Positions 36,549 to 45,458 of a DNA stretch of 64,000 bases are shown here, in pieces. Position numbers and translations under genes: made by a program. The notes beneath the pieces are model-generated. The model was not told the origin of the DNA and did no database searches. It saw nothing but the letters and a program-made list of their open reading frames with translations. This DNA is from Bacteroidota bacterium (GTDB lineage Bacteria; Bacteroidota; Bacteroidia; UBA4408), in NCBI GenBank assembly GCA_016718805.1, contig JADKCP010000001.1, positions 1,290,001-1,354,000 of the forward strand. Reading direction: 5' to 3'. The stretch's first letter is position 1. Each line of letters opens with the position of its first letter.

Positions 36549-36995
36549 ATGACAGCAGAAATATTACAAGAATTGTATGACCGCGATTTGCAAAATCTAC
36601 AAAAAGAAATTAGCAGTTATTCGAACGAGCTTCTTATGTGGAGAATCGAAAAGAATATTAGCAATTCAGCGGGAAATTTATGCTTGCATCTGATAGGTAA
36701 CCTAAATCATTTTATTGGAAATGTATTAGGAAATTCAGGCTATATCAGAGATAGAGAGGCTGAATTTTCAAGTAAGAATATTCCGTTAAGCGAAATGATT
36801 GCATCAATTGAGGCAACTCGAATAGTGGTGAAAAAAACCTTAGGTGGGTTAAAAGCAGAAGACTTGATGAAAGATTTTCCAATTGAAATAATGGGTAAAA
36901 AAGCGAGCACTTTATTTTGGTTAACCAATTTTGCAGGGCATTTAACCTATCATTTAGGTCAAATTAACTACCACCGAAGATTATTAACAGAATAG
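36549..36995 (+). CDS. DinB-like (DUF1572) four-helix-bundle protein
   Basis: A 148-residue helical protein of the DinB/YfiT-like superfamily, seen from SAGNLCLHLIGNLNHFIGNVLG and the C-terminal FAGHLTYHLGQINYHRRLL, where the histidines (HLIGN...HF, H...H...H) form the expected metal site. Members are metal-dependent thiol-transfer or detoxification enzymes in some cases; most are uncharacterised. Coupled to the preceding peptidase gene by a six-base gap. Confidence 0.82.
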   Translation: MTAEILQELYDRDLQNLQKEISSYSNELLMWRIEKNISNSAGNLCLHLIGNLNHFIGNVLGNSGYIRDREAEFSSKNIPLSEMIASIEATRIVVKKTLGGLKAEDLMKDFPIEIMGKKASTLFWLTNFAGHLTYHLGQINYHRRLLTE

Positions 36996-37042
36996 AATTA
37001 TAGACAATTATACAGTATTCAGGTAAAGCAAAAAAGTAACAT

Positions 37043-37516
37043 ATGAAACGATTACATACTTACAAAACTCAAGTTGAATGGACTGGTAATAAAGGGATGG
37101 GTACAGTAACTGCAGCTACCTACGAGCGCAGTCACACTGTTTCGGTTGAAGGTAAGCCTCTTTTACATTGTTCGTCTGATGCTCCATTTAGAGGCGATGT
37201 AAGTAAACACAATCCGGAGGATTTTTTATTGAGTGCTTTATCCTCTTGCCACATGTTATGGTATTTGCATTTGTGTGCGGATGCGGGTATTGTTGTTACT
37301 GCTTATGTGGATCATGCTACAGCTAAAATGCAAGAGCACGAATCAGGAGGTGGAAATTTTATTGAGGCTACTTTGCATCCAACCATAACGTTAAAAAATG
37401 CTGAAAAAATTGAAATAGCAAAACAGCTACATGAGCAAGCAAATAAAAAATGTTTTATTGCTAATTCATGCAATTTTCCGGTGAAGCACGAAGCAACATA
37501 CATTGTTGAACCCTAA
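37043..37516 (+). CDS. OsmC-family peroxiredoxin-like protein
   Basis: A 157-residue thiol-dependent peroxidase-type protein. The first redox Cys is in LLSALSSCHMLWYLHL and the second in FIANSCNFPVKHEA, as in OsmC/Ohr proteins, which reduce organic hydroperoxides. The N-terminal half has the family beta sheet (YKTQVEWTGNKGMGTV). It starts 47 bases after the DinB-like gene and is followed after 11 bases by a membrane oxygenase, suggesting a lipid-related operon. Confidence 0.9.
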   Translation: MKRLHTYKTQVEWTGNKGMGTVTAATYERSHTVSVEGKPLLHCSSDAPFRGDVSKHNPEDFLLSALSSCHMLWYLHLCADAGIVVTAYVDHATAKMQEHESGGGNFIEATLHPTITLKNAEKIEIAKQLHEQANKKCFIANSCNFPVKHEATYIVEP

Positions 37517-37527
37517 GCAAATTACCA

Positions 37528-38736
37528 ATGAAAGTTGATTATATAGCTTTGTCAATACCGGTTTTTTTCATACTCATAGGTGTAGAGTTAATAATTGCTT
37601 ATCTACAAAAGCGTGAACTCTATCGATTCAACGATGCTATTACCAACATTAGCTTAGGAATAGGACAACAGGTAATTGGCTTGTTTATGAAAACAGCACT
37701 TTTTTTTGGGTACCTATTTTTATTTACAAATTATCGTTACTTCAACATTCCTGCTACCTTTTTAAATTGGTGCATATTATTTATTGCAGTTGATTTTTTT
37801 TACTATTGGTTTCATCGCTTAAGTCATGAAGTAAACGCAATGTGGGCTGCGCACATTGTACATCATCAAAGCGAGGAGTATAATTTATCGGTTGCTTTGC
37901 GCCAAAGTTGGTTTCAAAGTGCATTTTCTTGGGTATTTTATTTACCGCTTGCTATTGCCGGATTTGACCCCATCATGTTTTTAACCATCAGCTCATTCAA
38001 TACCCTTTATCAGTTTTGGATTCATACTCGAGCTATTAATCGAATGGGTTTTCTTGAATGGTTTATGAATACTCCTTCGCATCATCGTGTGCATCATGGA
38101 TCGAATGAAAAATACCTGGATAAAAATCACGCCGGTACCTTGATTATTTGGGACCGTATGTTTGGAACTTTTCAAGAAGAGGAAGAAGAGCCTGATTATG
38201 GAATAACTAAACCGCTTGAAAGCTGGAATCCATTTTGGGCAAACTGGCATTATTGGAGTGAATTGTTTCAAGTTGCAAAAAGCAAACAATCTGTTTTTGA
38301 AAGCTTGAAAGTATTTTTGAAAAGCCCTGCTGAATTGCAAATTGAGCCAATGGTGAAAAACACCATCCATGACAATAAAAAGCGAACGGTAAATAAATAT
38401 GACAATCATCCACAACAAAAGCAATGGAATTATTATGTACTTTATTTATTTGTATGTGCATTAATTGCCGCGACCTTGTTGCTTTTTTTACAGCATAAAA
38501 TGAATGTTTTTCAGTTACTAGTAACTGCAGTTTTTGTGCTTCTAACCTTGTTAGTTTGTGGGGCTATACTTGAAAACAAAAAATGGATGAAAGCTGCCGA
38601 ATACTTGCGTTTGCTTTTTATGGTAGTTGCTGTGTTCGCATTTTACAATCAAAGTGTATTTTCTACAATTCTATTTTCAACGCTTATTGCGGCTGTTTCA
38701 TCTACCATATCGTTTATACTATTAACTAGAAAATAA
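37528..38736 (+). CDS. Alkylglycerol-monooxygenase-like membrane di-iron oxygenase (fatty-acid hydroxylase superfamily)
   Basis: A 402-residue membrane protein with the superfamily's histidine clusters HRLSH (His96, His100), HIVHH (His109, His112, His113) and HHRVHH (His185-190). Beyond the generic sterol-desaturase level, segments such as HEVNAMWAAHIVHHQSE, YNLSVALRQS, LYQFWIHT, NTPSHHRVHHG and AGTLIIWDRMFGTF closely resemble animal alkylglycerol monooxygenase (TMEM195), which opens ether lipids using tetrahydrobiopterin. The length and the extra C-terminal membrane helices also match that enzyme. A lysoplasmalogenase gene starts four bases after its stop. Activity inferred from similarity recalled from memory. 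Confidence 0.8.
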   Translation: MKVDYIALSIPVFFILIGVELIIAYLQKRELYRFNDAITNISLGIGQQVIGLFMKTALFFGYLFLFTNYRYFNIPATFLNWCILFIAVDFFYYWFHRLSHEVNAMWAAHIVHHQSEEYNLSVALRQSWFQSAFSWVFYLPLAIAGFDPIMFLTISSFNTLYQFWIHTRAINRMGFLEWFMNTPSHHRVHHGSNEKYLDKNHAGTLIIWDRMFGTFQEEEEEPDYGITKPLESWNPFWANWHYWSELFQVAKSKQSVFESLKVFLKSPAELQIEPMVKNTIHDNKKRTVNKYDNHPQQKQWNYYVLYLFVCALIAATLLLFLQHKMNVFQLLVTAVFVLLTLLVCGAILENKKWMKAAEYLRLLFMVVAVFAFYNQSVFSTILFSTLIAAVSSTISFILLTRK

Positions 38737-38740
38737 AAGC

Positions 38741-39442
38741 ATGGAAAAGTTAGTCCAAAAGAATTTTCGTTACATTTTTCTGCTGCTTACAATAGGTTAT
38801 TGCCTTGTTGAAGTGAACAATTTAAGCTCTTTCAGGTATGCTTTGAAACCCTTGTTGTTACTGTCACTTTCTTATTATTTTTACCTTTCAACGCGAGGTG
38901 TCAGATCAAAATTTTCACGCTATATGCAAATAGGATTGATATTTTCTTTGCTTGGCGATATACTTCTTATGTTTACTTCCCAAAGCGAATTGTATTTTAT
39001 TTTTGGATTAGTAGCTTTTTTGTTGGCACATGTATGTTACTGTTTGGCTTTTATAGAATCGTTCAGGAAGAATCAATTTTCCTTACCGGAATTATTATTA
39101 GCTGCAATGCCTTTCTTACTTATGTCAGGAACTGTGTTTTATATTTTGATGCCATATTTGAAATCAATGTTGGTTCCGGTTTTGGCTTACATACTTGTTA
39201 TTACGGCTATGGGAATTTTTTCAGCCCTGCGATATAAATCAGTTGAACGAAGCAGTTATTATTCTATTTTAGCAGGTGCGCTTTTTTTTATGCTTTCAGA
39301 TACCTTATTAGCATTTAATAAATTTTATCAGTCGTATAGTTATGCTGGCATTGCAATCATGAGTACATATATTTTAGCGCAGTACTTATTGGTTGAAGGA
39401 AGTTTATCAACCATTCAGAAAAAAGATGGAATACGAGCTTAA
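38741..39442 (+). CDS. YhhN/TMEM86-family lysoplasmalogenase
   Basis: A 233-residue membrane protein with about 8 hydrophobic helices. Typical motifs are GLIFSLLGDILLMF, FIFGLVAFLLAHVCYCLAF and FFMLSDTLLAFNKF, where the Asp residues in the helices (GDILL and SDTLLA) are the conserved acidic residues of the family. The family hydrolyses the vinyl-ether bond of lysoplasmalogens. It starts four bases after the oxygenase gene and its end overlaps the acetyltransferase gene by 17 bases. Confidence 0.88.
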   Translation: MEKLVQKNFRYIFLLLTIGYCLVEVNNLSSFRYALKPLLLLSLSYYFYLSTRGVRSKFSRYMQIGLIFSLLGDILLMFTSQSELYFIFGLVAFLLAHVCYCLAFIESFRKNQFSLPELLLAAMPFLLMSGTVFYILMPYLKSMLVPVLAYILVITAMGIFSALRYKSVERSSYYSILAGALFFMLSDTLLAFNKFYQSYSYAGIAIMSTYILAQYLLVEGSLSTIQKKDGIRA

Positions 39443-40319
39443 ATCTATATCAATATTAGATGCTGCAGCAAATTTAGAGGTTGCGGATTTGTTAGCGCAT
39501 ACTTATGGATTTGAACTTGCTAAAGATAAGTTGAAACACAACACCTATACAAACAAAGGTAAATCGCTTTATATAGGAGCATATAAAGATGGAAAGCTTG
39601 CTGGGTTTAATGCTTTTATTCAACACGATTTTAATCATCAACAACAAGTAGTTGAAAGCTATCAGAGTTGTTGGAGTGCAACACATAGCGAACACCGAGG
39701 TAAGGGAATTTTTGCAGCAATTATTAATGAGGCAAAACGTATTTTAAAAGAACGTGGCGCTGCTTTTATTTTTGGATTTCCGAATGCGAATTCACATCCA
39801 ATTTTCGTTAAGAAATTAGGGTTTTATGAAGTTCCTTTGATGAAGGTTCAAGCACCAGTTATGGCGTTTTCACTGACCAAGCATTTTTTGCTTCAATCAA
39901 TTGATCCAGCTGTTGGTATTGATATTGCGGATTGCTATACTCCAAATGAATTGCAAATAATTGAGTTGAAGGAACAGGAATTGAATTCAAATATTCGTAT
40001 TTATAGTGCCTACAACAATACTATTTGGGGCAAAAAACGCGAAAAGGTTTACCGAGGAATGAAGCTCAGTTATTTTAGTGTCGGTGGTATTGTACTTAAC
40101 AAACCACATTTGTTTAGTCAAGTGTTAGCCCAACTGGTGCAAAAGGAAAGAGCAAGTTATATTGAAATAATTGGTGCAACAACCAATGTTTACTTTCAGC
40201 TTTTTAAAAATGCAAAACCAGCGCCGCATACAGAGCCTTTAATAATATTTGATTTGAACGTTAACACGAGTCCAAAAAGTAATTTTAATTTGTTCACCGG
40301 CATTAAGGACGTTTTTTAA
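39426..40319 (+). CDS. GNAT-family N-acetyltransferase
   Basis: About 297 residues, with the ATG at 39426 chosen (an upstream TTG at 39393 is unlikely, as it would deepen the overlap with the lysoplasmalogenase gene). The acetyl-CoA loop is ATHSEHRGKGIFAAIINEA (motif A, R/QxxGxG/A) and motif B is FGFPNANSHPIFVKKLGF. The C-terminal half (from about 165) is unlike standard GNATs and may bind the acceptor. It begins inside the lysoplasmalogenase gene and is followed after one base by the deacetylase-like gene, so they form one operon. Confidence 0.82.
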   Translation: MEYELKSISILDAAANLEVADLLAHTYGFELAKDKLKHNTYTNKGKSLYIGAYKDGKLAGFNAFIQHDFNHQQQVVESYQSCWSATHSEHRGKGIFAAIINEAKRILKERGAAFIFGFPNANSHPIFVKKLGFYEVPLMKVQAPVMAFSLTKHFLLQSIDPAVGIDIADCYTPNELQIIELKEQELNSNIRIYSAYNNTIWGKKREKVYRGMKLSYFSVGGIVLNKPHLFSQVLAQLVQKERASYIEIIGATTNVYFQLFKNAKPAPHTEPLIIFDLNVNTSPKSNFNLFTGIKDVF

Positions 40320-40320
40320 T

Positions 40321-41208
40321 ATGTTGACAACGCTAGTTAAAAAATCCATTTACAGTATTTATTCTACTAAAAGCCTTCAAGCTTTTGATTTAAATTTAGG
40401 ATATATTTTTCATACTGAATGGCTGTATCATACAGATACATTTAATCAATTACTCGCCTTTTGTAAAAACTATACTTCGCTGACTCGTGCAAAAGTTATT
40501 TGTACCATTATGACCGGGGTAAATCCGCTGGTTCAAGCAGGTATGGAAAAGGAAAATTGCTCTGCCGGATTGTTTTTAGAACGGGTAAATAAGTTGTCGC
40601 AAGTAGCTACAATTGGCTATCATGGTCATTTTTGGACCAATACACATCGTTTTAAGGAAGCCGCATTTGCCATTCACAGCAATACTTTTGAGCCACAGTT
40701 GTTACAACCTCAATTAGAAGCAGATTTGAATTGGTTTCAGCAAAACAAAATTGAACACAATGGGATTTATGCTGCCGGATGGTGGTTTACCAATCGTTTT
40801 TTACTGCAACAATTGCTTCAGGCAAACTTTACAGTTGATTATTCATTTTCCAAAGCCCCTTATTTTTACAACGCTTTTTCAATGAAATTAATGCAAGAAA
40901 ATAACATAAAGACCGGAGAAGCTTTTTTTGTAAGTCCTAAGGAATCATCAAAACGAATGCTCTGTATCCAAAATTTGATTGGCGCGCACGACAGTCCCTT
41001 TGTTCTTGATTTTGATAGAAATTTAAAAAAGATACTCGACTCAAAAAATGTGTATGGTGTGCTTAATGCACATGATTATGATAGAAGCTTTACCTATACC
41101 TTAAAATGTATTGAACATTTATTAAAAGATGCCAATGCCAAGTTTTTTGGTCACAATGAATTGGTTGAGTTTGCATCGATGGCACATGTAAAGGAAATCC
41201 TTATATAA
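40321..41208 (+). CDS. Protein of unknown function, distantly polysaccharide-deacetylase-like
   Basis: A 295-residue protein that I do not confidently recognise. Segments IGYHGHFWTNTHRF and YGVLNAHDYDRSF, together with LDADLNWFQQN-like helices, look like the beta/alpha-barrel core of NodB-type deacetylases, with His residues in plausible places, but the canonical metal-binding Asp-Asp and HxxxH pair are not clear. No signal peptide. It starts one base after the acetyltransferase gene and overlaps the end of kdsD by 8 bases on the opposite strand. Confidence 0.5.
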   Translation: MLTTLVKKSIYSIYSTKSLQAFDLNLGYIFHTEWLYHTDTFNQLLAFCKNYTSLTRAKVICTIMTGVNPLVQAGMEKENCSAGLFLERVNKLSQVATIGYHGHFWTNTHRFKEAAFAIHSNTFEPQLLQPQLEADLNWFQQNKIEHNGIYAAGWWFTNRFLLQQLLQANFTVDYSFSKAPYFYNAFSMKLMQENNIKTGEAFFVSPKESSKRMLCIQNLIGAHDSPFVLDFDRNLKKILDSKNVYGVLNAHDYDRSFTYTLKCIEHLLKDANAKFFGHNELVEFASMAHVKEILI

Positions 41209-41912
41209 TTCCTTCTTTTAACAAATCGTGCAAGTGAATTATACCTGAATATTTCTTGCCAGAAGTTACTAGCAATTGAGAAATATTATTGTTTTGCAAC
41301 AATTGTAGCGCGGTAATTGCCAATTCATTTTCATCAATTTTTTTAGGATTGGTATTCATGATATCAGCAGCTTTGAGTTGTTGAAACGAATCAGTTTTTT
41401 CGAGCATTCTTCTCAAATCACCGTCTGTTATTATTCCAACTAATTCGCCATTCTCAATAACTGCGCACGCTCCAAGACGGTTCGATGATATTTCAACAAT
41501 TACAGATTTAATAGAAGCAGTGCTTTCAATTTGAGGTTTAGCGTTTTGAGAACTAATATCTAAAACCTTTAAATACAGCTTTTTTCCCAAAGCTCCACCT
41601 GGGTGAAATTTAGCAAAATCGCTGCTGCTAAAATCACGGCAATCGAGCAAGCAAACTGCCAATGCATCACCCAATGCAAGTTGAGCAGTGGTACTCGAAG
41701 TAGGAGCAAGGTTATTAGGACATGCTTCTTTTTCGACATAACAGTTCAACACATAATCGGCTTGTTGTGCTAAAAATGAATCGGTATTTCCTACCAATGC
41801 TATTAGTTTATTACCTCCTTGTTTGAGCAAAGGAACTAATACTTTAATTTCTGGAGTATTGCCACTTTTTGAAATACAAATAATAACATCCTCATTGCTG
41901 ATGGTACCTAAG
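41201..41912 (-). pseudogene. kdsD: C-terminal part of frameshifted KdsD: SIS domain end plus two CBS domains
   Basis: Begins at LGTISNEDVIICISKSGNTPEI, which continues the SIS sugar-phosphate fold of the upstream fragment; the Ser-rich SKSGNTPE loop binds phosphate. Two CBS domains follow (IKSVIVEISSNRLGACAVIE and ADIMNTNPKKIDENELA onward). The open frame extends back to an ATG at 41938, but that 5' piece is out of frame with the real protein. One base removed near 41909-41912 restores a full-length enzyme. Confidence 0.85.
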
Positions 41913-42167
41913 GTCGCCATGTATAGCGTCGGCAGCATGCATAAACGACGAAGGTGTTCCGGTTGAGTTAAGTGTAGCTACTATTTTTTGGGCTATAATA
42001 GCACTTTTACCGATACCGGTAATAATTACACGACCTTTCGAATGGTAAATTAGTTCTACACTTTTTACAAAATCCATATCAAGCAATTCGCGCAAATAAA
42101 GGATGCTATCTGCTTCTGTCTTTAACGTTGATAGGGCTACTTCTTTAATTTTATCGGGTGATTTCAC
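41892..42167 (-). CDS. kdsD: Arabinose-5-phosphate isomerase KdsD, N-terminal part (frameshifted)
   Basis: KdsD converts ribulose-5-phosphate to arabinose-5-phosphate for Kdo and lipopolysaccharide synthesis. This fragment encodes the N-terminal helices and the first half of the SIS domain: VIITGIGKSAIIAQKIVATL and TGTPSSFMHAADAIHGDL, where His and the GKSA loop are active-site elements. It then goes out of frame and ends in RYHQQ. Joined to the next fragment the gene would give about 322 residues, the normal length with two CBS domains. LPS synthesis usually depends on this enzyme, so a real disruption would be costly unless another copy exists. Confidence 0.88.
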   Translation of the reverse strand: MKSPDKIKEVALSTLKTEADSILYLRELLDMDFVKSVELIYHSKGRVIITGIGKSAIIAQKIVATLNSTGTPSSFMHAADAIHGDLRYHQQ

Positions 42168-42275
42168 AGCTAGGGCAAATTTTTAAAAAAACTGCATTAT
42201 TTAACGTATAATTCAGATTTAATTGTTATATCTTTACACAAATGTATTACTAAAAATATAATTCAATTTTTTAAA

Positions 42276-44474
42276 ATGTTAGCAGTTGAATCGTCGTTAT
42301 TAGACAACCTTCAAAAGTATTTTGGGTTCGATAGTTTTAAAGGAGATCAGGAAGCCATTATCAATAACGTATTAGAAGGAAAAGACACATTTGTAATTAT
42401 GCCAACCGGGGGCGGTAAAAGTATGTGCTATCAATTACCCGCATTAATGAAGCCGGGAACAGCCATCGTAATATCGCCACTAATTGCCTTGATGAAAAAT
42501 CAAGTAGATGCCATGCGCAATTTTGGAACGGAAGATGGCATTGCCCATTTTTTAAACTCCTCTTTGAATAAAACAGAAATTGCTCAAGTTAAAAGAGACA
42601 TTACTGCGGGTAAAACGAAACTGTTATATGTTGCCCCTGAATCCTTAACCAAAGAAGAAAATGTTACTTTTTTAAAAGATATAAATATTTCATTTTTTGC
42701 AATCGATGAGGCCCATTGTATTTCTGAATGGGGCCATGATTTTCGTCCGGAGTACCGCCGACTTCGCCCCATCATTGAGCAAATCGGTACAGTGCCTATT
42801 ATGGCATTAACTGCAACTGCCACACCCAAAGTACAACAGGACATACAAAAAAACCTGGGCATGAGTGAGGCCAATGTGTTTAAGTCCTCTTTTAACCGAA
42901 AAAATTTATACTATGAAGTTCGCCCTAAGGTGAATGTGATTAAAGAAATAATTAAATACATTAAATCACAAAGCGGAAAGTCGGGTATTATTTATTGCTT
43001 GAGCCGCAAAAAGGTGGAAGAAATTGCAGAAACCCTTCAGGTGAATGGAATTAAAGCCATGCCATATCATGCCGGATTAGAAGCAAATGTACGTGCTAAA
43101 ACTCAGGATGATTTTTTGATGGAAGAAATTGATGTAATTGTTGCAACAATAGCTTTCGGGATGGGTATTGATAAACCGGATGTACGTTTTGTAATTCATC
43201 ACGATATTCCTAAAAGCTTAGAAGGATATTATCAAGAAACTGGGCGTGCCGGAAGGGATGGAGGAGAAGGAAATTGTGTAGTGTTTTACAGCTACGACGA
43301 TATTGTAAAGCTTGAAAAATTTATGAAAGGCAAGCCGGTTGCTGAACAGGAAATTGGTAAGCAATTGTTAATTGAAACAGTAGGTTATGCCGAAACTGCA
43401 AGTTGCCGTCGTAAAGTTTTATTGCATTATTTCGGAGAAGAATTCCCACACGATAACTGTGGAGGAAAATGCGATAATTGTTTGCATCCGAAACAACGCT
43501 TTGAAGGCGAAGAAAGTATTTGCATGGTGCTCGAAACCGTTTTAGAAATTAAAGAAAAGTTTAAAGCAAAACATGTTGCTCAAGTACTTTGTGGTATAAG
43601 CACTACCCAAACAAAATCCTACAAGCATGAAAAACTGGAAGTGTTTGGAAAGGGTTCTGAATACGATGAAAAATACTGGACTGCTGTAATTCGCCAATCC
43701 ATAATCAACGGTTTTTTGTTGAAGGATATTGAAAACTATGGTTTGTTGCGTGTAAGCGATAAAGGCAAAGAGTATCTCGAAAAGCCTTATTCGATGATGC
43801 TTACCAAAGATGTTGATTACGATGCTATCGCTGAAGACGATGATATTGTTGCAGGAAGTGGAGGTGGAAAAACCGCTGCTGCAGATGAAACGCTATTTGC
43901 CATGTTGAAAGATTTGCGTAAGAAAATAGCAAAACAAAAAAGCGTGCCTCCTTTCGTAGTATTTCAAGATCCTTCACTTGAAGACATGGCTATTCAGTAT
44001 CCGATTACCATGGATGAAATGAAGCAGATAGTAGGAGTGGGACAAGGAAAAGCATTGCGATTTGGGAAAGAGTTTGTAGACCTCATTAAAAAATACGTTG
44101 ACGAAAATGAAATCGACCGCCCGATGGACATGGTGGTGAAGTCGGTGGTTAACAAATCAGGATTAAAAGTGTATTTGATACAAAACATTGACCGTAAAAT
44201 TCCATTTGAAGATTTGGCCAAAGCAAAAGGCATTAGCATGAACGATGTTATTAGCGAAATTGAAAGTATTGTGTCAAGCGGAACCAAAGTAAACATCGAC
44301 TATTATATTGACGATACCATTGACGACGATAAGCAAGAAGAAGTAGTTGATTACTTTAAAACTGCCGAAACCGACTCTGTTGAGGAAGCATTAAAAGAAC
44401 TGGGTGAAGAAGATTATACCGAAGAAGAAATACGTTTGATGCGCATTAAATTTATTTCTGAGATGGGGAATTAA
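42276..44474 (+). CDS. recQ: ATP-dependent DNA helicase RecQ
   Basis: A 732-residue 3'-5' helicase. Walker A is MPTGGGKSMCYQ (from 43), the DEAH box is IDEAHCISEWGHDFRPEY, and the RecQ family motif VI is YYQETGRAGRDGG. The zinc-binding RQC region has CRRKVLLHYF and CGGKCDNC. An HRDC-like domain follows (ETLFAMLKDLRKKIAKQKSV ... PITMDEMKQIVGVG), and an acidic C-terminal tail is lineage-typical. It acts in recombination and replication-fork repair. A terminator follows. Confidence 0.96.
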   Translation: MLAVESSLLDNLQKYFGFDSFKGDQEAIINNVLEGKDTFVIMPTGGGKSMCYQLPALMKPGTAIVISPLIALMKNQVDAMRNFGTEDGIAHFLNSSLNKTEIAQVKRDITAGKTKLLYVAPESLTKEENVTFLKDINISFFAIDEAHCISEWGHDFRPEYRRLRPIIEQIGTVPIMALTATATPKVQQDIQKNLGMSEANVFKSSFNRKNLYYEVRPKVNVIKEIIKYIKSQSGKSGIIYCLSRKKVEEIAETLQVNGIKAMPYHAGLEANVRAKTQDDFLMEEIDVIVATIAFGMGIDKPDVRFVIHHDIPKSLEGYYQETGRAGRDGGEGNCVVFYSYDDIVKLEKFMKGKPVAEQEIGKQLLIETVGYAETASCRRKVLLHYFGEEFPHDNCGGKCDNCLHPKQRFEGEESICMVLETVLEIKEKFKAKHVAQVLCGISTTQTKSYKHEKLEVFGKGSEYDEKYWTAVIRQSIINGFLLKDIENYGLLRVSDKGKEYLEKPYSMMLTKDVDYDAIAEDDDIVAGSGGGKTAAADETLFAMLKDLRKKIAKQKSVPPFVVFQDPSLEDMAIQYPITMDEMKQIVGVGQGKALRFGKEFVDLIKKYVDENEIDRPMDMVVKSVVNKSGLKVYLIQNIDRKIPFEDLAKAKGISMNDVISEIESIVSSGTKVNIDYYIDDTIDDDKQEEVVDYFKTAETDSVEEALKELGEEDYTEEEIRLMRIKFISEMGN

Positions 44475-44494
44475 AAGTATTGGTATTGAGAAGG

Positions 44495-44523
44495 GCCCGA
44501 ACTTATTGTTTCGGGCTTTTTTA
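44495..44523 (+). terminator. Intrinsic terminator of recQ
   Basis: Stem GCCCGAA/TTCGGGC with an 8-base loop followed by a T-rich stretch. Confidence 0.8.
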
Positions 44524-44618
44524 TTTACAAATTTTCTGTAAAAGCGAATAAGATAATAAGTTGATTAAAGAATTTGCAATGACTTTAATTATTTAAAACA
44601 AGTTGACTACTTTCTGTT

Positions 44619-44626
44619 TAGTTTTG
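44619..44626 (+). promoter_or_regulatory. Bacteroidota-type -7 box for murQ
   Basis: TAGTTTTG fits TAnnTTTG, 17 bases before the ATG. The closest TTG (44603) is only 13 bases upstream, shorter than usual. Confidence 0.4.
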
Positions 44627-44643
44627 CAAAATAAATATTAAGC

Positions 44644-45453
44644 ATGTTTACAAAAACAACTGAAAGCGATTCAAAGTATGCGGCATTGGAAAAAATGTCG
44701 GTAAACGAATTGCTACTAAATATAAATGCCGAAGATAAAACTGTACCACACGCAGTTGAAAAGGTTATTCCCAAAATTGAAAAATTAGTAACTCAAATAG
44801 TTGAGCGTTTGAAATCAGGAGGGCGACTTTTTTACATGGGAGCAGGAACGAGCGGCAGACTTGGTATAGTTGACGCTTCTGAGTGTCCGCCTACTTTCGG
44901 TGTGGAACATGGTGTTGTAGTTGGACTCATTGCAGGAGGTGATTCAGCCATACGTAAAGCTGTTGAATTTGCCGAAGATGATACCGAACAAGGTTGGAAA
45001 GATTTGCAAGCATATCAAATTACAAGCAAAGATGTTGTAATTGGTATTGCTGCGTCAGGCACCACACCTTATGTGATTGAGGCACTTAAAAAATGCAATG
45101 AAAACAATATCGTCACTGGAGCAATCACCTGCAACCAACAATCTCCTTTAGCTCTAACTGCAAAATTTCCAATAGAAATTGTCGTAGGTCCAGAATTCGT
45201 AACCGGTAGTACCCGCATGAAATCTGGAACTGCTCAAAAGCTTGTTTTAAACATGATTAGTACATCCGTTATGATACAATTGGGTCGCGTAAAAGGCAAC
45301 AAAATGGTTGATATGCAATTGAGCAATAATAAGCTAATTGATCGTGGAGCCCGAATGATTGCAAATGAATTGAATATTGATTTTGAGCAAGCTTCGAATT
45401 TACTCGAAAAATATGGCAGTGTAAGAAAGGCTGTTGAACAATACAAGAAATAG
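44644..45453 (+). CDS. murQ: N-acetylmuramic acid 6-phosphate etherase
   Basis: Cleaves the lactyl ether of MurNAc-6-phosphate in cell-wall recycling. The 269-residue protein has a SIS domain with GGRLFYMGAGTSGRLGIVDASECPPTFG (given in two parts: GGRLFYMGAGTSGRLG and IVDASECPPTFG); the Glu in ASECPP is the catalytic residue. GIAASGTTPYVIEALK and GPEFVTGSTRMKSGTAQKL complete the fold. A hypothetical gene starts five bases after the stop and appears coupled. MurNAc kinase or PTS partners are not in the window. Confidence 0.95.
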   Translation: MFTKTTESDSKYAALEKMSVNELLLNINAEDKTVPHAVEKVIPKIEKLVTQIVERLKSGGRLFYMGAGTSGRLGIVDASECPPTFGVEHGVVVGLIAGGDSAIRKAVEFAEDDTEQGWKDLQAYQITSKDVVIGIAASGTTPYVIEALKKCNENNIVTGAITCNQQSPLALTAKFPIEIVVGPEFVTGSTRMKSGTAQKLVLNMISTSVMIQLGRVKGNKMVDMQLSNNKLIDRGARMIANELNIDFEQASNLLEKYGSVRKAVEQYKK

Positions 45454-45458
45454 TAAGC

